Source: Callipepla californica brunnescens
Lineage: Eukaryota; Chordata; Aves; Galliformes; Odontophoridae
Reading direction: 5' to 3'
Length of the DNA: 64,000 nt
Assembly (NCBI GenBank): GCA_023055505.1
Contig: JALIRH010000149.1
Location: 546,501 to 610,500 of the forward strand
Part shown: positions 48,438-61,500 of the stretch, piece after piece
Layout of the letters: every line of letters starts with the position of its first letter
Position numbering within the stretch: position 1 is the first letter of the stretch
Position numbers and translations under genes: made by a program
Notes under the pieces: model-generated
Told to the model about the DNA's origin: nothing
What the model saw: only the letters and a program-made list of their open reading frames with translations
Database searches by the model: none

Positions 48438-51400
48438 TCCTGAGTTTACACACTCGGTTCCCACATATAAAGGCACAAGATAGAACTGCTTGATGGGCAG
48501 TGATTCAGGGACCAGAAGAAAGAAAAGTGAAATACCTGAACAGTATTTTATGCATGAATCCTCACAAGTCAGGTGTAGATTCATCTCCTATGCACCTGGT
48601 AAATATCGTGATGATTTACATGTCAGGATTCCAATACCAGCATCAGTCATAATGCACAAGTGTGGTTTTATGAACTTGTACCTCCATGTTTTGGGTCAGA
48701 AAATACTTTTGCTTCCATTAAGCAGCAGTTGAAATTCTAGGTTCTCTGTATCATTTCTGTAAGTTGTTTGAGATGCATATTTGCATTAATGGTTTATCCA
48801 AGATGCCAGTAACATGTATATCAATTCACACACATGAAAAATGGTTTTTAACATTTCTTTTCATTTTAGCAATCTATGGCTGAAAACTTAAGTAATTAAC
48901 TTCAAAAATATTATCCTTTAAGACAATGAAGCATAAATTATAAGGACTGAGTGACTCTTTAAATATGAGATAGTTATTCCTCTCTTCTAAGTAGAAGCAG
49001 AAAATGAGGTCAAGCCTATGTACTGCCAGCCATCTGCAAAATAACCTGAAATAAATGATTTTTGATCACTTTTTTCCAGGTATAAGAATTCTGTTTGTAA
49101 CTTTCTGGTTATACGTTTGTACCAGAAGATCTTAAAAACCTCTGAAAAGCATCACATTATTATAAATGCTATAGACAAAACTATATGGTCAAGGATTTTG
49201 AATGTTAAAATAACTTTTAATTTTACATTATTTTTATTTGCTTTATAATGTAAATACAGATGAGATACAACAAACAATTTCTACTTGCAATATTATAGCA
49301 ATAAGTGTTTTGCCTGGTAGATGTGTATCCAAAACAAAATAGATTAAAAATAAATTATTTGAAAATGCTCAGAATTTGTAAGATGAATTTCAATGATGTG
49401 CTAAAAGATAGTATTATATATAAAGGGTATTTTTATAAAATTCTATGTTATGGAGGGAAAACAAACAAACAAACAAACAAACATTATTTCTTCACAATGC
49501 AATCTTTTATTTTGCCATAGAGTTAATCACTGTCTTAAAAAAAAAAAGGATGAACTCAGTAGTCAGATAAGACAATGAATAAATAAAAGGATATATTCAA
49601 CTTATAGATACAGTACAGGGAAAAATAAGAAATCAGTCCAAAATATCCAAAAGATCTTGCTGAACACAGATAGGAAATCAGTAGGGAACTTCATTTGTCA
49701 AGTTAGTAAGAAAAATACTACCCATGTCACATGGTAAATCTATAACCAAGGTCCAAAGAAAGCACCTTGATTTCTAGCAGAAATTTCTAGGGATCTTGTT
49801 GTTCCTATCAGAATGCTACAGTGACACACTAGCACAAGTATATGGCATATTTGCCTGAGACAGAAAACTGTTTTTTTGCTGTGAATGCTCAGGTTACAAT
49901 GAAGGCTAAGTTTTCTCAGATGGCTAAGAGTACATGGGGATAATAAGCCTCTTAATCATGAAATCGGGCTTTCAAATGGTGCTACTGATGCACATACAGG
50001 GATTGAACCTGGTTCCATTCTAATTTCCTATGAATACTGTCTGATAATATGATATCTTTCACTTGCTATGATTAGGCAGGCTTTCTTCTTCAAACACTTT
50101 AAATTCAGTAGCTAAGTACATTACCTGCTAAACTTATTTTTAAAAATGACCTGTTTTAAAAAGATGGGTTAGAATGGAAATTGGAAGATGCCTTTGATAG
50201 GCGGTCTGAAGCTGTGGCTTCTAAGCCAAGCATTATCTTTTCTTTTTTTTTTTAATGCATCAGTTTTTGAAGACCTTGTATCAAATAAAGTGTCTTCCAC
50301 ACTCTGTTGCCTAGGTTTATGACTCAAGAGAAACCATCCCCAGGCTGTAACACAGTCCATATGGCTGGCTGTTTGAAGTGTGCTTAGTACTCCATTAGGG
50401 ATTCTCGATTTGTACTTCTCAATCTGATTTCGATAAGACACAGGTTTCCTTTAGTGGCCTGACCTGGTGCAAACACATAATAGATTAATTCTATAATAAA
50501 TTATACTGGCAGTAAAGCTTTCTGGACCATTTTGCCTTTTAAGTAGCTTTTTTTTATATATGTACCTTTATAAAGCCGAACCAATGTTTCACTTGTAAGT
50601 CACTTTATGTGTATACAGAACTACTTGAAGTTTCGGAATGTAATTTTGCACTATGTGCTTTACTTCTGAGTGTTTTCCATTTTATTGTGTTTCTGGAGCT
50701 ACTGACATATTCTGAGGAATACTAAGAGTTTTGAAATCTTATGCTTAGAAATACACCGCACTGCTATTCGGGAAGTTTTGGCTGTTTTGTATCTTATCAG
50801 TTATGTAACTATATTATTTTTAAATGCAAAATAGCAATTCCACAAAATCCATTATTACCTTCTAATTTTATGCATTGTTTTTACATGTACGGATTCTTGT
50901 TTTTATTTTCCATAACTTAAAGGAACAAACAAAATTAAAATTAAACAAATACTAAATTCAAAGTTGTACTATAAATGGCAGATATACATTATTATTATTA
51001 ATTATACTGTTTGGATTCTATCAATGTGTTTTTCAGAGCAACTAAAAAAAATATTTTTCCAAATTTTTAGGTATTTGTGCATACCTTGGCAATTAGTTCC
51101 AAGCTTCTACAGACTAGTTTGATGATTCAGTAGATATATGAACAGTTGGCTATATGTGAAAAATCACTCCCAGAGTACATTAAGAAACAGAAATTCGTTT
51201 TTTACTGTGATTTTGTGTGGTTAGATGTTACGATTCACAAAGCAGATTAGCACTTCCAAAAATCCAATTTAATCTTTTGAATGCATGTAATCAAGGACTT
51301 TGATTTTGTAAGAGACTTCTAACAAAAATAAAGTTCTACTGAAATATGTGGGGTAGTTAAAATCTAAATGAGACAAGGAATCTAGCCTCTGGAAATAGTT

Positions 51401-51583
51401 CATAATTATCTCTACAATGGATTTTGTGACATAATGTAGGAGACAGAAGATTTTGTGAGATACTTCTCGTCTCTCAGATGCAAGTTAAATACTTCTATAT
51501 GTCTAAGAGACCGTAATGTGGTTTAATTCTGCCCACAGACTGCTCCTAAAGAAGTCATAGAACAGCATATTAATCATTATCCC
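48438..51583. other. Unique AT-rich sequence, no gene seen
   Basis: This contains an (AAAC)6 microsatellite at 49,459-49,482. The minus-strand frame 50,169-50,441 (90 codons) is unrecognised. No other repeats were classified. Confidence 0.55.
49459..49482 (+). repeat. (AAAC)6 microsatellite
   Basis: Six perfect AAAC units. Confidence 0.95.
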
Positions 51584-52217
51584 AGAATCACAGAATCACA
51601 GAATAGTAAGGGTTGGAAGGGACCTCAAGAGATCATCGAGTCCAACCCTCCTCCCAAAGCAGCTCCCTACCCCAGGTCATGCAGGTAGGCATCCAGGTGG
51701 GTCTTGAATATCTCCAGAGAAGGAGACTCCAACCCCCCCTGGGCAGTTTGTTCCAATGCTCTGTCACTCTCACCGTAAAGTTCTTGCGCACATTTGTGCA
51801 GAACCTCCTGTGCTGCAGTTTCTGGCCTTTTCCCCTTGTCCTGTCTCCACATGCTGCTGAAAAGAGTCTGGCCTTGCCACTTTGTCCTCCACACCTCAGA
51901 TATTTATAAACCTGGATCAGATCCCCTCTCAGTCTTATTTTCTCAAGGCTAAAGAGACCCAGTTCACTTAGCCCTTCTTCGTAGGGGAGAACCTCCAGGC
52001 CCTTCACCATCTTTGTGGCCCTGCGCTGGACTCTTTCCAAGAGATCCCTGTCTTTTTTAGTACTGGGGAGCCCAGAACTGGACACAGTACTCCAGATGAG
52101 GCCTCAGCAGGGCAGAGTAGAGGGGGAGGATCACCTCCCTTGACCTGCTGGCCATGCTCTTTTTAATGCACCCCAGAATGCCATTGGTCCTCTTGGCCAC
52201 AAGGTCACATCCCCCTC
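51584..52217 (-). mobile_element. CR1 LINE, best-preserved copy in the window
   Basis: A 5'-truncated CR1 of about 630 bp on the minus strand. At the left is a clean tail of three ATTCTGTG-type octamers (reading AGAATCACAGAATCACAG on plus), then AGGGTTGGAAGGGACCTC and AAGAGATCATCGAGTCCAAC. To the right, read on the minus strand, is the C-terminal part of ORF2: [16 protein letters not shown], then [27 protein letters not shown] and [10 protein letters not shown]. The GC content and low divergence show it is younger than the other copies. Its right limit is approximate. It lacks the endonuclease and most of the RT, so it is not mobile. Confidence 0.97.
51667..52163 (-). pseudogene. CR1 ORF2 C-terminal fragment with two frameshifts
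   Basis: The reading continuity is broken twice. Upstream, after FWAPQY, an extra base in the A-rich stretch at about 52,052-52,061 shifts the frame and yields a stop. The following segment ([15 protein letters not shown] to HWNKLPR) is open. A second shift, at a run of seven C (51,733-51,739), moves the last part, [19 protein letters not shown], to another frame. Both shifts sit at homopolymers and could be mutation or, less likely, sequencing error. This is part of the CR1 copy, not a host gene. Confidence 0.88.
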
Positions 52218-54401
52218 CATGGAGAGGACAGTAACTTTCACAGTTGAGATTGTGTCTTAGGACAGATAAGGAAGCTTATCACAAAGCTTCAGTGTTATAT
52301 CAGGTAGGATATAAAATTATGATACCAGTGTCTTCCAGAGAACAGGAAAAAGTCTATTACTTGGGGTCTTTTTCCACGCTTTCACACCTAGCAGATAAAA
52401 CAAATTTTGATATAAAAGACAAAACTGTAAATTTAGTTTGAAGGGATCAAAAATTCAAAGACTCAGTCAGTTCATATATGTTGTCAGATTGATGCATTGC
52501 CACTTTACTTTCTTTTATTATTTTTTTTTCCTTTCATTTTGTGTTCCCAAAACACTTCTTAATTGGTGTCACACTGGTTCCTTCAGCTTTACATTTATCT
52601 ATCAGGATATGTTCTGCACAAAGTTTGGTCTAGAATTTCCTTCCTCCTTAATAGGTACTGTTAAATGTGTCTGAAGCAGGAAGTGTTTTATTGTCTCAGT
52701 AGGCTACAATATTCAGAAGGGCATTTATTCGTTGGAGCCTTTCTGTTTAGAAAAGGTTTGGAGGCACAATCAGTTTTCTTTGCAGGGATAAACTCTCAGG
52801 ATAGAGCCATCATTTGTATTTTGCTTTCTTTCAGAACAGTGTAGAAAACTAAATTTAAGAGGCAAATTTTGAGCCACAGCACATTATGGATCAGGCTTCA
52901 GGATTGTCATGATCTCTTAGTTGGTTCCAAGACAACTAAGAAATATCTTCAGTCAGCAGAACGGATATACATATTAGAAAGACAATGTAATTACAGTGAA
53001 CCCGGTCAAGTATGCTGCTGGGGATTGCAATATCACATAGGACAGTACACCTAAGTGTTGACTGAGTAAATTAGTAGAAAAAATGACTACACATACTCAG
53101 AATTTCCTTGGACAAGGAAATTAGAACTAATTATTGTTCCTATGCAATTATTTATATTTCTTATTCTAATTAAGGTGGATTTGCTAGTAATTAGAGTTTT
53201 AATAGCATAAATATATTCCTTAATTTCCTCTGTTAAAAATCTCTGTGGGAGAAACAGAACAGATTAGAATCTTTTCTTTCCTGTGGACTATAGAATCATT
53301 CTTACTATGCTTCCAGATCCACAGATGAAAGGAGATGGTTTACTTCTACTTAAATTTCTCAGCAAGCTAAATTACAATTAAAAGTCAGAATTCGGTAGGC
53401 AAAATTAGGCATCAGTTTAAATAGGACTATATATGGTCTGAATCTCCAATGATAATTTAAAGCCAATTGCAATCCCATGACTCCTGGAAAAAATCTTTTT
53501 TTTTAATTTTATTTATTTATTTTTCTGAGTTCAAAAGGCTGATCGGGAAGCAGTATAATGTAAAAATATAAACAGACAATTGTATAATTCAAATATTTAA
53601 AGCACTTATCAATGAAAAAGAAGCTGAATCACAAAGACATGTACTGATTTCAAGGGAAATTCCCACATACCAAGAAATGTGGGCACAGGTAGGGTTTTTG
53701 AATATATGTGTTTGAAAATTGATGCAAATATTATCCATGCTTTTAAACTAATCTATGTTGAAATTTGAAGCTTTCCTGAAAATGTTGCTATAATATTATT
53801 GTTATATTAAATGACTAAAAATTCGATCATCTTTATATCCAAGTTGAGATCCGTAAAAAGATTTGCTCACAGTAGTATTATAGAGGACTGAGTTTATTCT
53901 ACTCTGTATTTCAGAAAGGAATTTAAATCACCAGGTAATGATGAGAGAAATATGGAAAAGTACTTCTGCATTATCACATTTATTTGCATAATTTACCTGG
54001 AGTTTAGATTTCTTTTAGAGTGTTGCATATAATTAAAAAGTGCCAAAGATAACTAAGCAGAAGGTAGTATATGCGTTCTGAGCAAGAATGTTTAGTGGAA
54101 AAGTGAATGGAATTAAGTTCAAGGAAAATGAACAGAACCAGTAGTTCAGACTACAATCTCCATGTTAAAAGGATGACCTTCTGGGAAAATTAATGTCTAG
54201 CAGCAGCAGTGATTGACTTCAGTAATGACTGTGAGTTTCCAGAACTTTTTCAAAATCAAGACCACATGTTCTTACACCTGAAGCTAAATTCTGAAATTCA
54301 ACCTAGGTAGTTCTCTCCTTGGTTAGCCTCACAAAGAGAAACACAGAGCATAGTTATGATGAAATTCTGTATTTTATCCTGCAGAGCCTGTTCCTAATGA
54401 A

Positions 54402-54415
54402 AGAGAGAGAGAGAG
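54402..54415. repeat. (AG)7 dinucleotide microsatellite
   Basis: Seven perfect AG units followed by GGGG. Confidence 0.9.
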
Positions 54416-56132
54416 GGGTAGACATATTTTGGAGCATATTTGCAATGAATCTAGGATATTTATAATCACAAATGACTGCTTTGTATTTAATCTAGCGTGA
54501 AGAAGTATATCAGGATGAAAGTATGAGCAACATTAGAAAAGACAAACTGTCTAGGTCAGTACCTATCTTCTGTAACAACCAAATCACAGAGATCTACAGG
54601 AGAAATCAGTAACAAGGAGAAAAATTCTTCAGAAAAGTTACACAGCTTTTAAGAAGTCTTGTATTAGAGACATCTTTAAGCCACTCTTTGGATGGATAAA
54701 AAGCTGTCTCATGTTTCTTTTGATGCAACGAACTGTGACTACCTTTACTCTTTTACTCACAATTTTATAGACTACAATCATACAGTTTTGTTTCTTTCTT
54801 GTATTTTTTTGCTATTTCTTCTTTGTACATAAGTCACTCAATAATCTTTCTTGAAGTATCACATGAATTCATATTCAGGTTTTCTGTGTTTTGTTCTCTA
54901 TTCCTAAATGATTTCCAGGCTTTTTACCTACTTGAGATCACTGTGATCACGATCTCATAGGAATACCTGCCATACTTCCAAGATCTTGTTTCTAGGGGAC
55001 AAGAGGCCATTACTTTATTACAAAGGATGGAATTGTTTTGCTCATGTGCATCGCTAATGAATTAGTGCATCCATCTGCAATGAATTTTGTCTGCCATTTT
55101 AATGTTCAGTCACTTTATCTAGTAAGGTTTTCTTGCAGTTCTGCTTTCTAGATTTTTGTATTTACTGTCTTAAATAATTTATTACCATGAGTAAACTAGC
55201 ATCTCAGCATTCACTTCTATTTACTATATTTGTTTCAGTATATATGGCAAACAGCATGGGAAGGTACAGATCTTCATGCAAAAATCCACCAACAATGTTT
55301 CACTACTATAAAGACTAATCACTCACTAGGTTTCATTTTCTAATTAATTATACTTCTGAAGTGATTTTTTGAAGAAAGTTGCCGAAGTCATGCAATACAC
55401 AGAGTACGTATGTTTTACTGTTGGAATTGTAATCACCAATGAAATGAAAAACCTGCCAAACTTTGTCAGCTCATCAAAGAGATTCTATATCAAATGCTTG
55501 GTAACAAAAACATTTTTAAAAATCTTTCTTGCAGAAATCATTGTGATAGAGTGTGAAAAAGAGATAAATTCGACTAACAGGTGAGGTCATCAAAGTCAAC
55601 AATGAAAGAATTGCTTAAAGTATTTTAAGAAGATTATAACAAATGACTCAAGTATTTTTGAGGTCAGTCAAAAATGATTTCAGTAGAGTAACCAAAGAAC
55701 TGGTTTACTCTGCTGAAAAAGTTTAAAAATAGATAGGAATGTGGTAGAGGATATTGTTAAGTAGAGATGAAGGACAGGGACTTGAAAGTAGAAGATAAAA
55801 GAGTGTGTTGAAAATAAATAAGCAACTAGTAAATTTATTAGGGAATAACTGATTAATTGGGAGGGCAATAACTCCATAATAATGTAATTAAACATTCAGA
55901 GAAACAGCAAGACTAATGATTCAAAGCATTGGAATCAGTTACATAATTAAGCAGACTTTTGATGGAACAATTCTGCAATTTAGGAAAATAAGGACTATAG
56001 ACAAATAAATAGTGGACAGACACTCAGACTCATATCTAGAAAGAGTAAGACAGTTACCAAGTCCGAGTCTCTAAAGGAGGATGTTAAATGAAGTCAATAT
56101 ATGCAGCTGCACATCCCTATAATGACTAAATC

Positions 56133-56146
56133 CCAGAAGAGGGCAG
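56133..56146 (+). promoter_or_regulatory. CTCF-like core motif
   Basis: CCAGAAGAGGGCAG agrees with 13 of 14 positions of the widely used vertebrate CTCF core pattern CCASYAGRKGGCRS. Outside the LTR this is the only such close match I noticed. Whether CTCF binds is unknown; single motif hits are often unoccupied. Confidence 0.35.
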
Positions 56147-57154
56147 TGATGTTCCATAGAGACTGTACAATGATGGTGGTCAAGCATTTTATTGACTGGT
56201 TTGGCACTCACAAACAAGTACCTCCATAGAACTAAGGATAAACAGGAGGGAGCTGCAGAGCTGCAGCTGAATCACTGGTCTCATGTAAGGCCCTCCACTA
56301 GCTCAAGGTGAAAATATTTAATCTTTCTGCCCTTCCATTTGTCTTCTATTTTTGGAGGATGCCACTTTTTTTTAAATACAGTGAGTGTCGAGCTTCCATA
56401 TGACAATAGACCTTGACTTATTTCTTCTTGTACTTGTCTAAAAAGACTTAATATGCAATGACTTGCATAATTTGGCCTTCACAGGAGTAATGGTTCTCTG
56501 AGATTTCTGAGGTCCTATTATAAGTTACAGCAGCTGTAGTTTTAGACACTTTATGGAGCAGTCCATTTGTGTCTGCTCCAGGTCTAATGCTACTAGCCAG
56601 TCTGTAAAATGATCCTAATCTCTTACATTTAAGTCCTTTGATTCATCTTTTTGAAGACTGTTGAGTGCAGAGATGCCCATAAGGAAACAATGTACGTTTT
56701 CTATATAGCACATATGTTATATGTCTGGTGAAATGCACTGCAAACGTTTAAAAAAGTGACAGTATTACAAAACTGACAACTTTTCATAACCTTTTAAAAT
56801 ATAATGCACTTTAAACATATGGCAGGATTCCATTCTTCTCATGGATATGGCAAATAAAGTATGAATATTTCATGAGTTGTATGTGCACGTGAAACAAATT
56901 TGCTCAAGAAACAAGAAAATCAAGAAAACACATTAGCCTTTTATATTTAAAATGGGAAAATAAATACTGATGAAATGTATTAGAATGAATATTTATGGAG
57001 AAATAGTGAATATTTATTGAAGCAGTGATCATCAAGGGGTGAAGCATTAAAGCCAAAGTTATGACATGGTTGTTTACATCACTTTTTTCTTCTAGGTTTT
57101 GCTAATAGTTGTAGTGTGGCATGTTTGTCACCTCTTTTTGTCTCTTTTCATTTG

Positions 57155-57170
57155 TTTTTTTTTTTTTTTT
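57155..57170 (+). repeat. Poly(T) run of 16 bases
   Basis: Uninterrupted T run in T-rich surroundings. Confidence 0.9.
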
Positions 57171-58460
57171 ATATTTGCTTATTTAAACACACACTCTTTA
57201 AATTTAAATAAAGTTCTAACAGGTTCTTTGATATTTGCATCTACCAATTATGCTAATTAGGGTTCATAGTAATTAAAGTTAGACATTTAAAATCATTCTG
57301 AGATACATTACAGAGGATTCCCTCTATTAGATCTACAGTGAAAAAATAAAACTAGATTCTTTCATCAGTGCAACCCAAAATCTACATTTTAGTTTCTACA
57401 TTTTGTTCTTCCAGTGTTAACATATTGGCCAAAGCCCAATATGTTGTAGCTAAACTAGTTTTATTCAAAAGAGATGAGCATAACATAAATTTGTACATTA
57501 AAGAGCACTGCTGTCTAAGGTCAAATATGCTTCCAATAACTATGCAAATAATTTGACTGTTCCTTTGGACTTTCAAAACCACATTCATGCTGTAGATATG
57601 AAAGGAGTTATCCTGCATATTTCATGATTTAGAAAATTCCCATAGTATGGTTAGGAGGGTTTGTATTTGGTTTTGTATTTTTTTTCCAAAGGACACTTGC
57701 TTATGCCTGATGTTTCTTTTGAAGCTATTTCTCACAGATGCTGTGAGAGACAATACTGATAAATTACTTGACTTCTTTTAGAAATGTAAAGAATACATCT
57801 GTGTTTGTTTTACATTGACAATATAAATGATTGCTTTGACTGACAAGACTATTTTGGGCTTCATCAAACTATGATAAGTTAAAATCAGTCTTAGGTGCTC
57901 TACTGTGCATCTGTTTTCTGATGCTTGTTAGCCTCATCAGTCAGGAGATCTAGCTCTCCCCTGACAAGGACAGTAGAAAATTAATTTTCTTTGAACAGAT
58001 GCACTCTTATCGCTTATGATAAAGAGAGGCATATTGAACTGTAAGAGGCTAAGTGAAAATGGTACAAAGCTTTCAGAGCATGGCAATTGGTTCCAGTATC
58101 TTGGATCAGACTTCCTATTTAAAAAGTCACCACACTTATATATTCAAGGACACTTAGATATGCATTCTCATACAAGACCTTGAAAATAAAGAACATTTGT
58201 ACAAACATTTCTATTTAGGGGTAATTAAAAGAAGACACCTTTAACTGAATAATCCTGCATTTTTATAACAAATTCTACACTGTGACCTCATAAAGTCTTC
58301 CAGAGTCATCTCCTTGCAAATATAGTTCTGATACATTCTACATTTTAAACTTAACTCCTTCTTTAAGAAGGAAAATAACTGAAGATGACCAAGAATAAAC
58401 TGATGAGACTACTATTTGCAATTTTATTTTAAGGAAGATATTGTAGCTATTTAGCTAGTA

Positions 58461-58595
58461 ATCACAGAATCACAGAATTGTAGGGATTGGAAGAGACCTC
58501 TAGAGATCATCTAGTCCAACCCCCTGCCAAAGCAGCTCCGTAGACCAGGTTGCACAGGTAGGTATCCAGGCTGGTCTTAAACATCTCCAGAGAAG
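58461..58595 (-). mobile_element. CR1 LINE 3'-end fragment
   Basis: A clean minus-strand CR1 terminus: ATCACAGAATCACAGAATTG, then AGGGATTGGAAGAGACCTC, ATCATCTAGTCCAACCCCC and AAGCAGCTCCGTAGACCAGG, ending near TCTCCAGAGAAG. It is the same general type as the copy at 51,584 (AAGCAGCTCC...CCAGGT...CAGGTAGG) but truncated after about 135 bp, before any coding sequence. Moderate divergence suggests it is a little older. Confidence 0.95.
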
Positions 58596-61500
58596 AATGT
58601 CATAGAAGTTTTCAAAACAACATCAGTATCCATAGCATTGCTAGGAAAAATAGATAGTCATCTTTTAAACTATAATTTTTTAGTTGCACAAGGAGTTTCT
58701 AGTGATTTTAATAGAGAAGGAACAATTAGTCTGTGCAATTCACTTATTTAGAAAATTGCTACTGAAAGTAACAGTGTACAATATACTTATATAATATACT
58801 TAAATAACTGAAGAGTTACTTTCAGCAACTCAGTCAACACTATTTCTGCCCACAGAAGACCTCTCCTTCCATACACATACCTATACAATAATGTGTCTGG
58901 TTTATAATTCTGTCTTCAACCAAATTTTCATCTTCCAAAAGTTCACAACGATTAGCTTTAGCAACATTCCTTGCAGAAGAGTGTCACTGCTTTTGTTGAT
59001 TACTCAGGGTAATTTCTTCGGATAATAAAGCTCCACAGTCATTTACTGCCTTCTTTAAAGGGTTACATTATAGAAGACTCTTGGTTGTATTTGAGTTGCC
59101 GTCTCTAAAGTATGTATCTCAATATAACCAAGGAAGTCAATGAACTTTACTTAAAAGGAAACGAGTGGTCAACAGTAGGTTTGTTTTAATTCATTTATAG
59201 TCATGTTGCTGTCTTAGATCAAGTAATATATCTTGGTTATTGCTACTTATATGTCAAGAGCAACAACTTTTTAGCAGTCAGTGAGTTAAAGTATAGTATG
59301 ACTGTAGAGGACACAGGCACCAAGCTGTGTTTTACTAACAATGTAGACGGGTGAACAGATGGCTTTATAGTTTTAATGAAGAGAAAAAGGCTGTCATACA
59401 AAGGTACAGCAGTGTTCTGACCTTGCAGTAAAATTCAGGCTCAGAAACATCTTCTAAAACACATACAAAACTTTATCAGATGAAGGGTAACTTTTTCCGA
59501 ACTGTTACAAATGACCATCTCACTCTTCCCATATCCTTCCTTGGAAAGCCTACTTGCCCAGTTCAGGATGAAAATAAAACTCTGATCTAAACAATACTTA
59601 AATTGGAAAATATAAACACAAGAATATGCAACTAAATATGTGCATGTGTGTGTGCATATACAAACAAAGAGTAATTATTAGTACCAGGGCTAATGGGAGA
59701 GGACTATTTGTTGAGTTCAACTAACACTCGAAGTCCAGCTGGCTATAGAAGCTGAGGCATCTGTCTTCAAGGAAATTCACAGCTAGATGAGAGCACAAGT
59801 GATCTAATATCACTGGGATGCTAGCCCTATTTTCTTCAGGCTTGGTCTTGATAACTTACAGAGTTGCCTGCAATCTTAGTTTACACTGTGTTTCTATGGT
59901 ACTACAATGTAATGTCCTAGGGTAAAATGTTGTGGTTTTTTATTATATTTTTCTCTTGGTTGTTTGAAGAACATATGGATACAAACACAGGTACATTGAT
60001 GTAGACTTATAGAGAGCAAGATATAAAATGTAGAAGCCTAAGATAGAATAGAATTTACAGTAAAAAAGATTCAAAACACATACTATTTTCAAGGCTTAAC
60101 AATATATTAACTGTTGATAACAGAAAAAGAAACATTTTTTTTTAGCCCAAGATGTGTTGTTAGTGATTCCAGATGGTTTTTCTGCAGTTAAAAACAGTTA
60201 AAAAAATTAAAGTACAAATAACGCTTTGAAGTCCAAGTTTGGCTATAAAATTGGAATTTATTTTCTACTTGTAATTGCAATATAATTTTGATTGGCTTTC
60301 TGCTCTTTGTGACTAGCCCTTTACTTCAACTTCTGTGTTAAGACAGTCCTGTATACTTTGCAAGTTTAATCTATCTTCTATTACTATTTTAACTACTGTA
60401 TTCCAGTGAGTGTATGCTGGGGATTATTGATGGATTCTGCTACATGGAACAGTTTTTCTAATAAAGGTTGTCACTGACTATCTAGATCTGAATTTATTAG
60501 CAAATTTCTTCTATGGAGAGTATTTGTAAATTCTGGTTAGTTCATATATTCAAACTTGAAGATCTCGTATTCTAAAGGAAATATGCCTCTATATGCATTA
60601 AGCCTCAGAAAAGTATATATAAGGCCTCAGAAAAGTAGATAAGCATGGTAGTTTGTATTCCCTTTGTGAAAACATATGAATCTTTGAGAGGTATTTGGAA
60701 ACTACAGTCTTCCAGAAAGAACAGACAGAAACATAATGTCTGTAAGATAGTATAAAAACCCTTATTAGTAGAGGTAGGGTATGCAAATATATTTCTTGAT
60801 ATGAGTTCCTAAGTGCTTATCACATCTGAGAACCAGCGCTATTGCATCCCAGTACCTAAGTCATCATTGAAACCTGATCTATTCAATGAAGTCCATGTTC
60901 CATTCATGGAACATCCATGGAAACCCTGAAGAGCAGCACTCTTTCTGCCAGCTCGGGATATCTATTTTGGATCATTCCTAGCCCAGAGTGTTTAAATGTT
61001 AAAGGAGTTTGGCAAGTATCATTCCAGGTCAGCACTCTCCCCAGTGAAAGTACATGAGATCAAGCTAGAATAGCCTTAGAGATCCTGACTTCATAGTCCC
61101 AGGAACCTCAGTGTTTATAGTAAAACAGACAAAGGTAGAACAAGCTATTGTGTTGGTATACTTAAAAGTGGTGACCTCATCAGGAATGAGTAGACAGCAA
61201 TTAGTCGACTGCATATGTGTACTTCAGCTTATTTTAGAGTACTGTTTCAGTGAGAACTTCTTTGTTCAGCATTACACCTTTCTCATTCATTACGGGTTAC
61301 CTGCTTCGAGAGAATCATTGCAGGTTATGAGCATTCTGTTTTCAGAATGTAAGGGGCTTAAGCTATGTGGCAGTTTTGATGGATCTTTGAAAAAGTGAAT
61401 TCGTCTCATTAAGTCATAAATTCATTAAATACAAAGAAAAATCATTGGACTAAAATATACATTTCTAAAGCAAGTTTAAATTTCAGTGAGTGGTGACCAC

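Larger units (their letters stand above)
52218..58460. other. Unique AT-rich sequence, no gene seen
   Basis: No supported gene or family-level repeat. It holds an ATTT-rich tract near 53,504-53,525, an (AG)7 run at 54,402-54,415, a T16 run at 57,155-57,170 and a CTCF-like motif at 56,133-56,146. Short open frames are unrecognised. Confidence 0.55.

Noticed and set aside
49880..50030. Second MIR-like region (GGGATTGAACCTGG and GGGGATAATAA words)
   Set aside because: The two words would require opposite orientations in a MIR, and the intervening sequence does not follow the consensus.
50169..50441. 90-codon minus-strand frame with a Lys-rich stretch, considered as a retrocopy
   Set aside because: The A-run is internal, not a tail, and the protein is not recognisable.
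60895..60914. Inverted repeat ATGTTCCAT around TC
   Set aside because: Nine-base arms are within chance expectation for this window, and no function is suggested.
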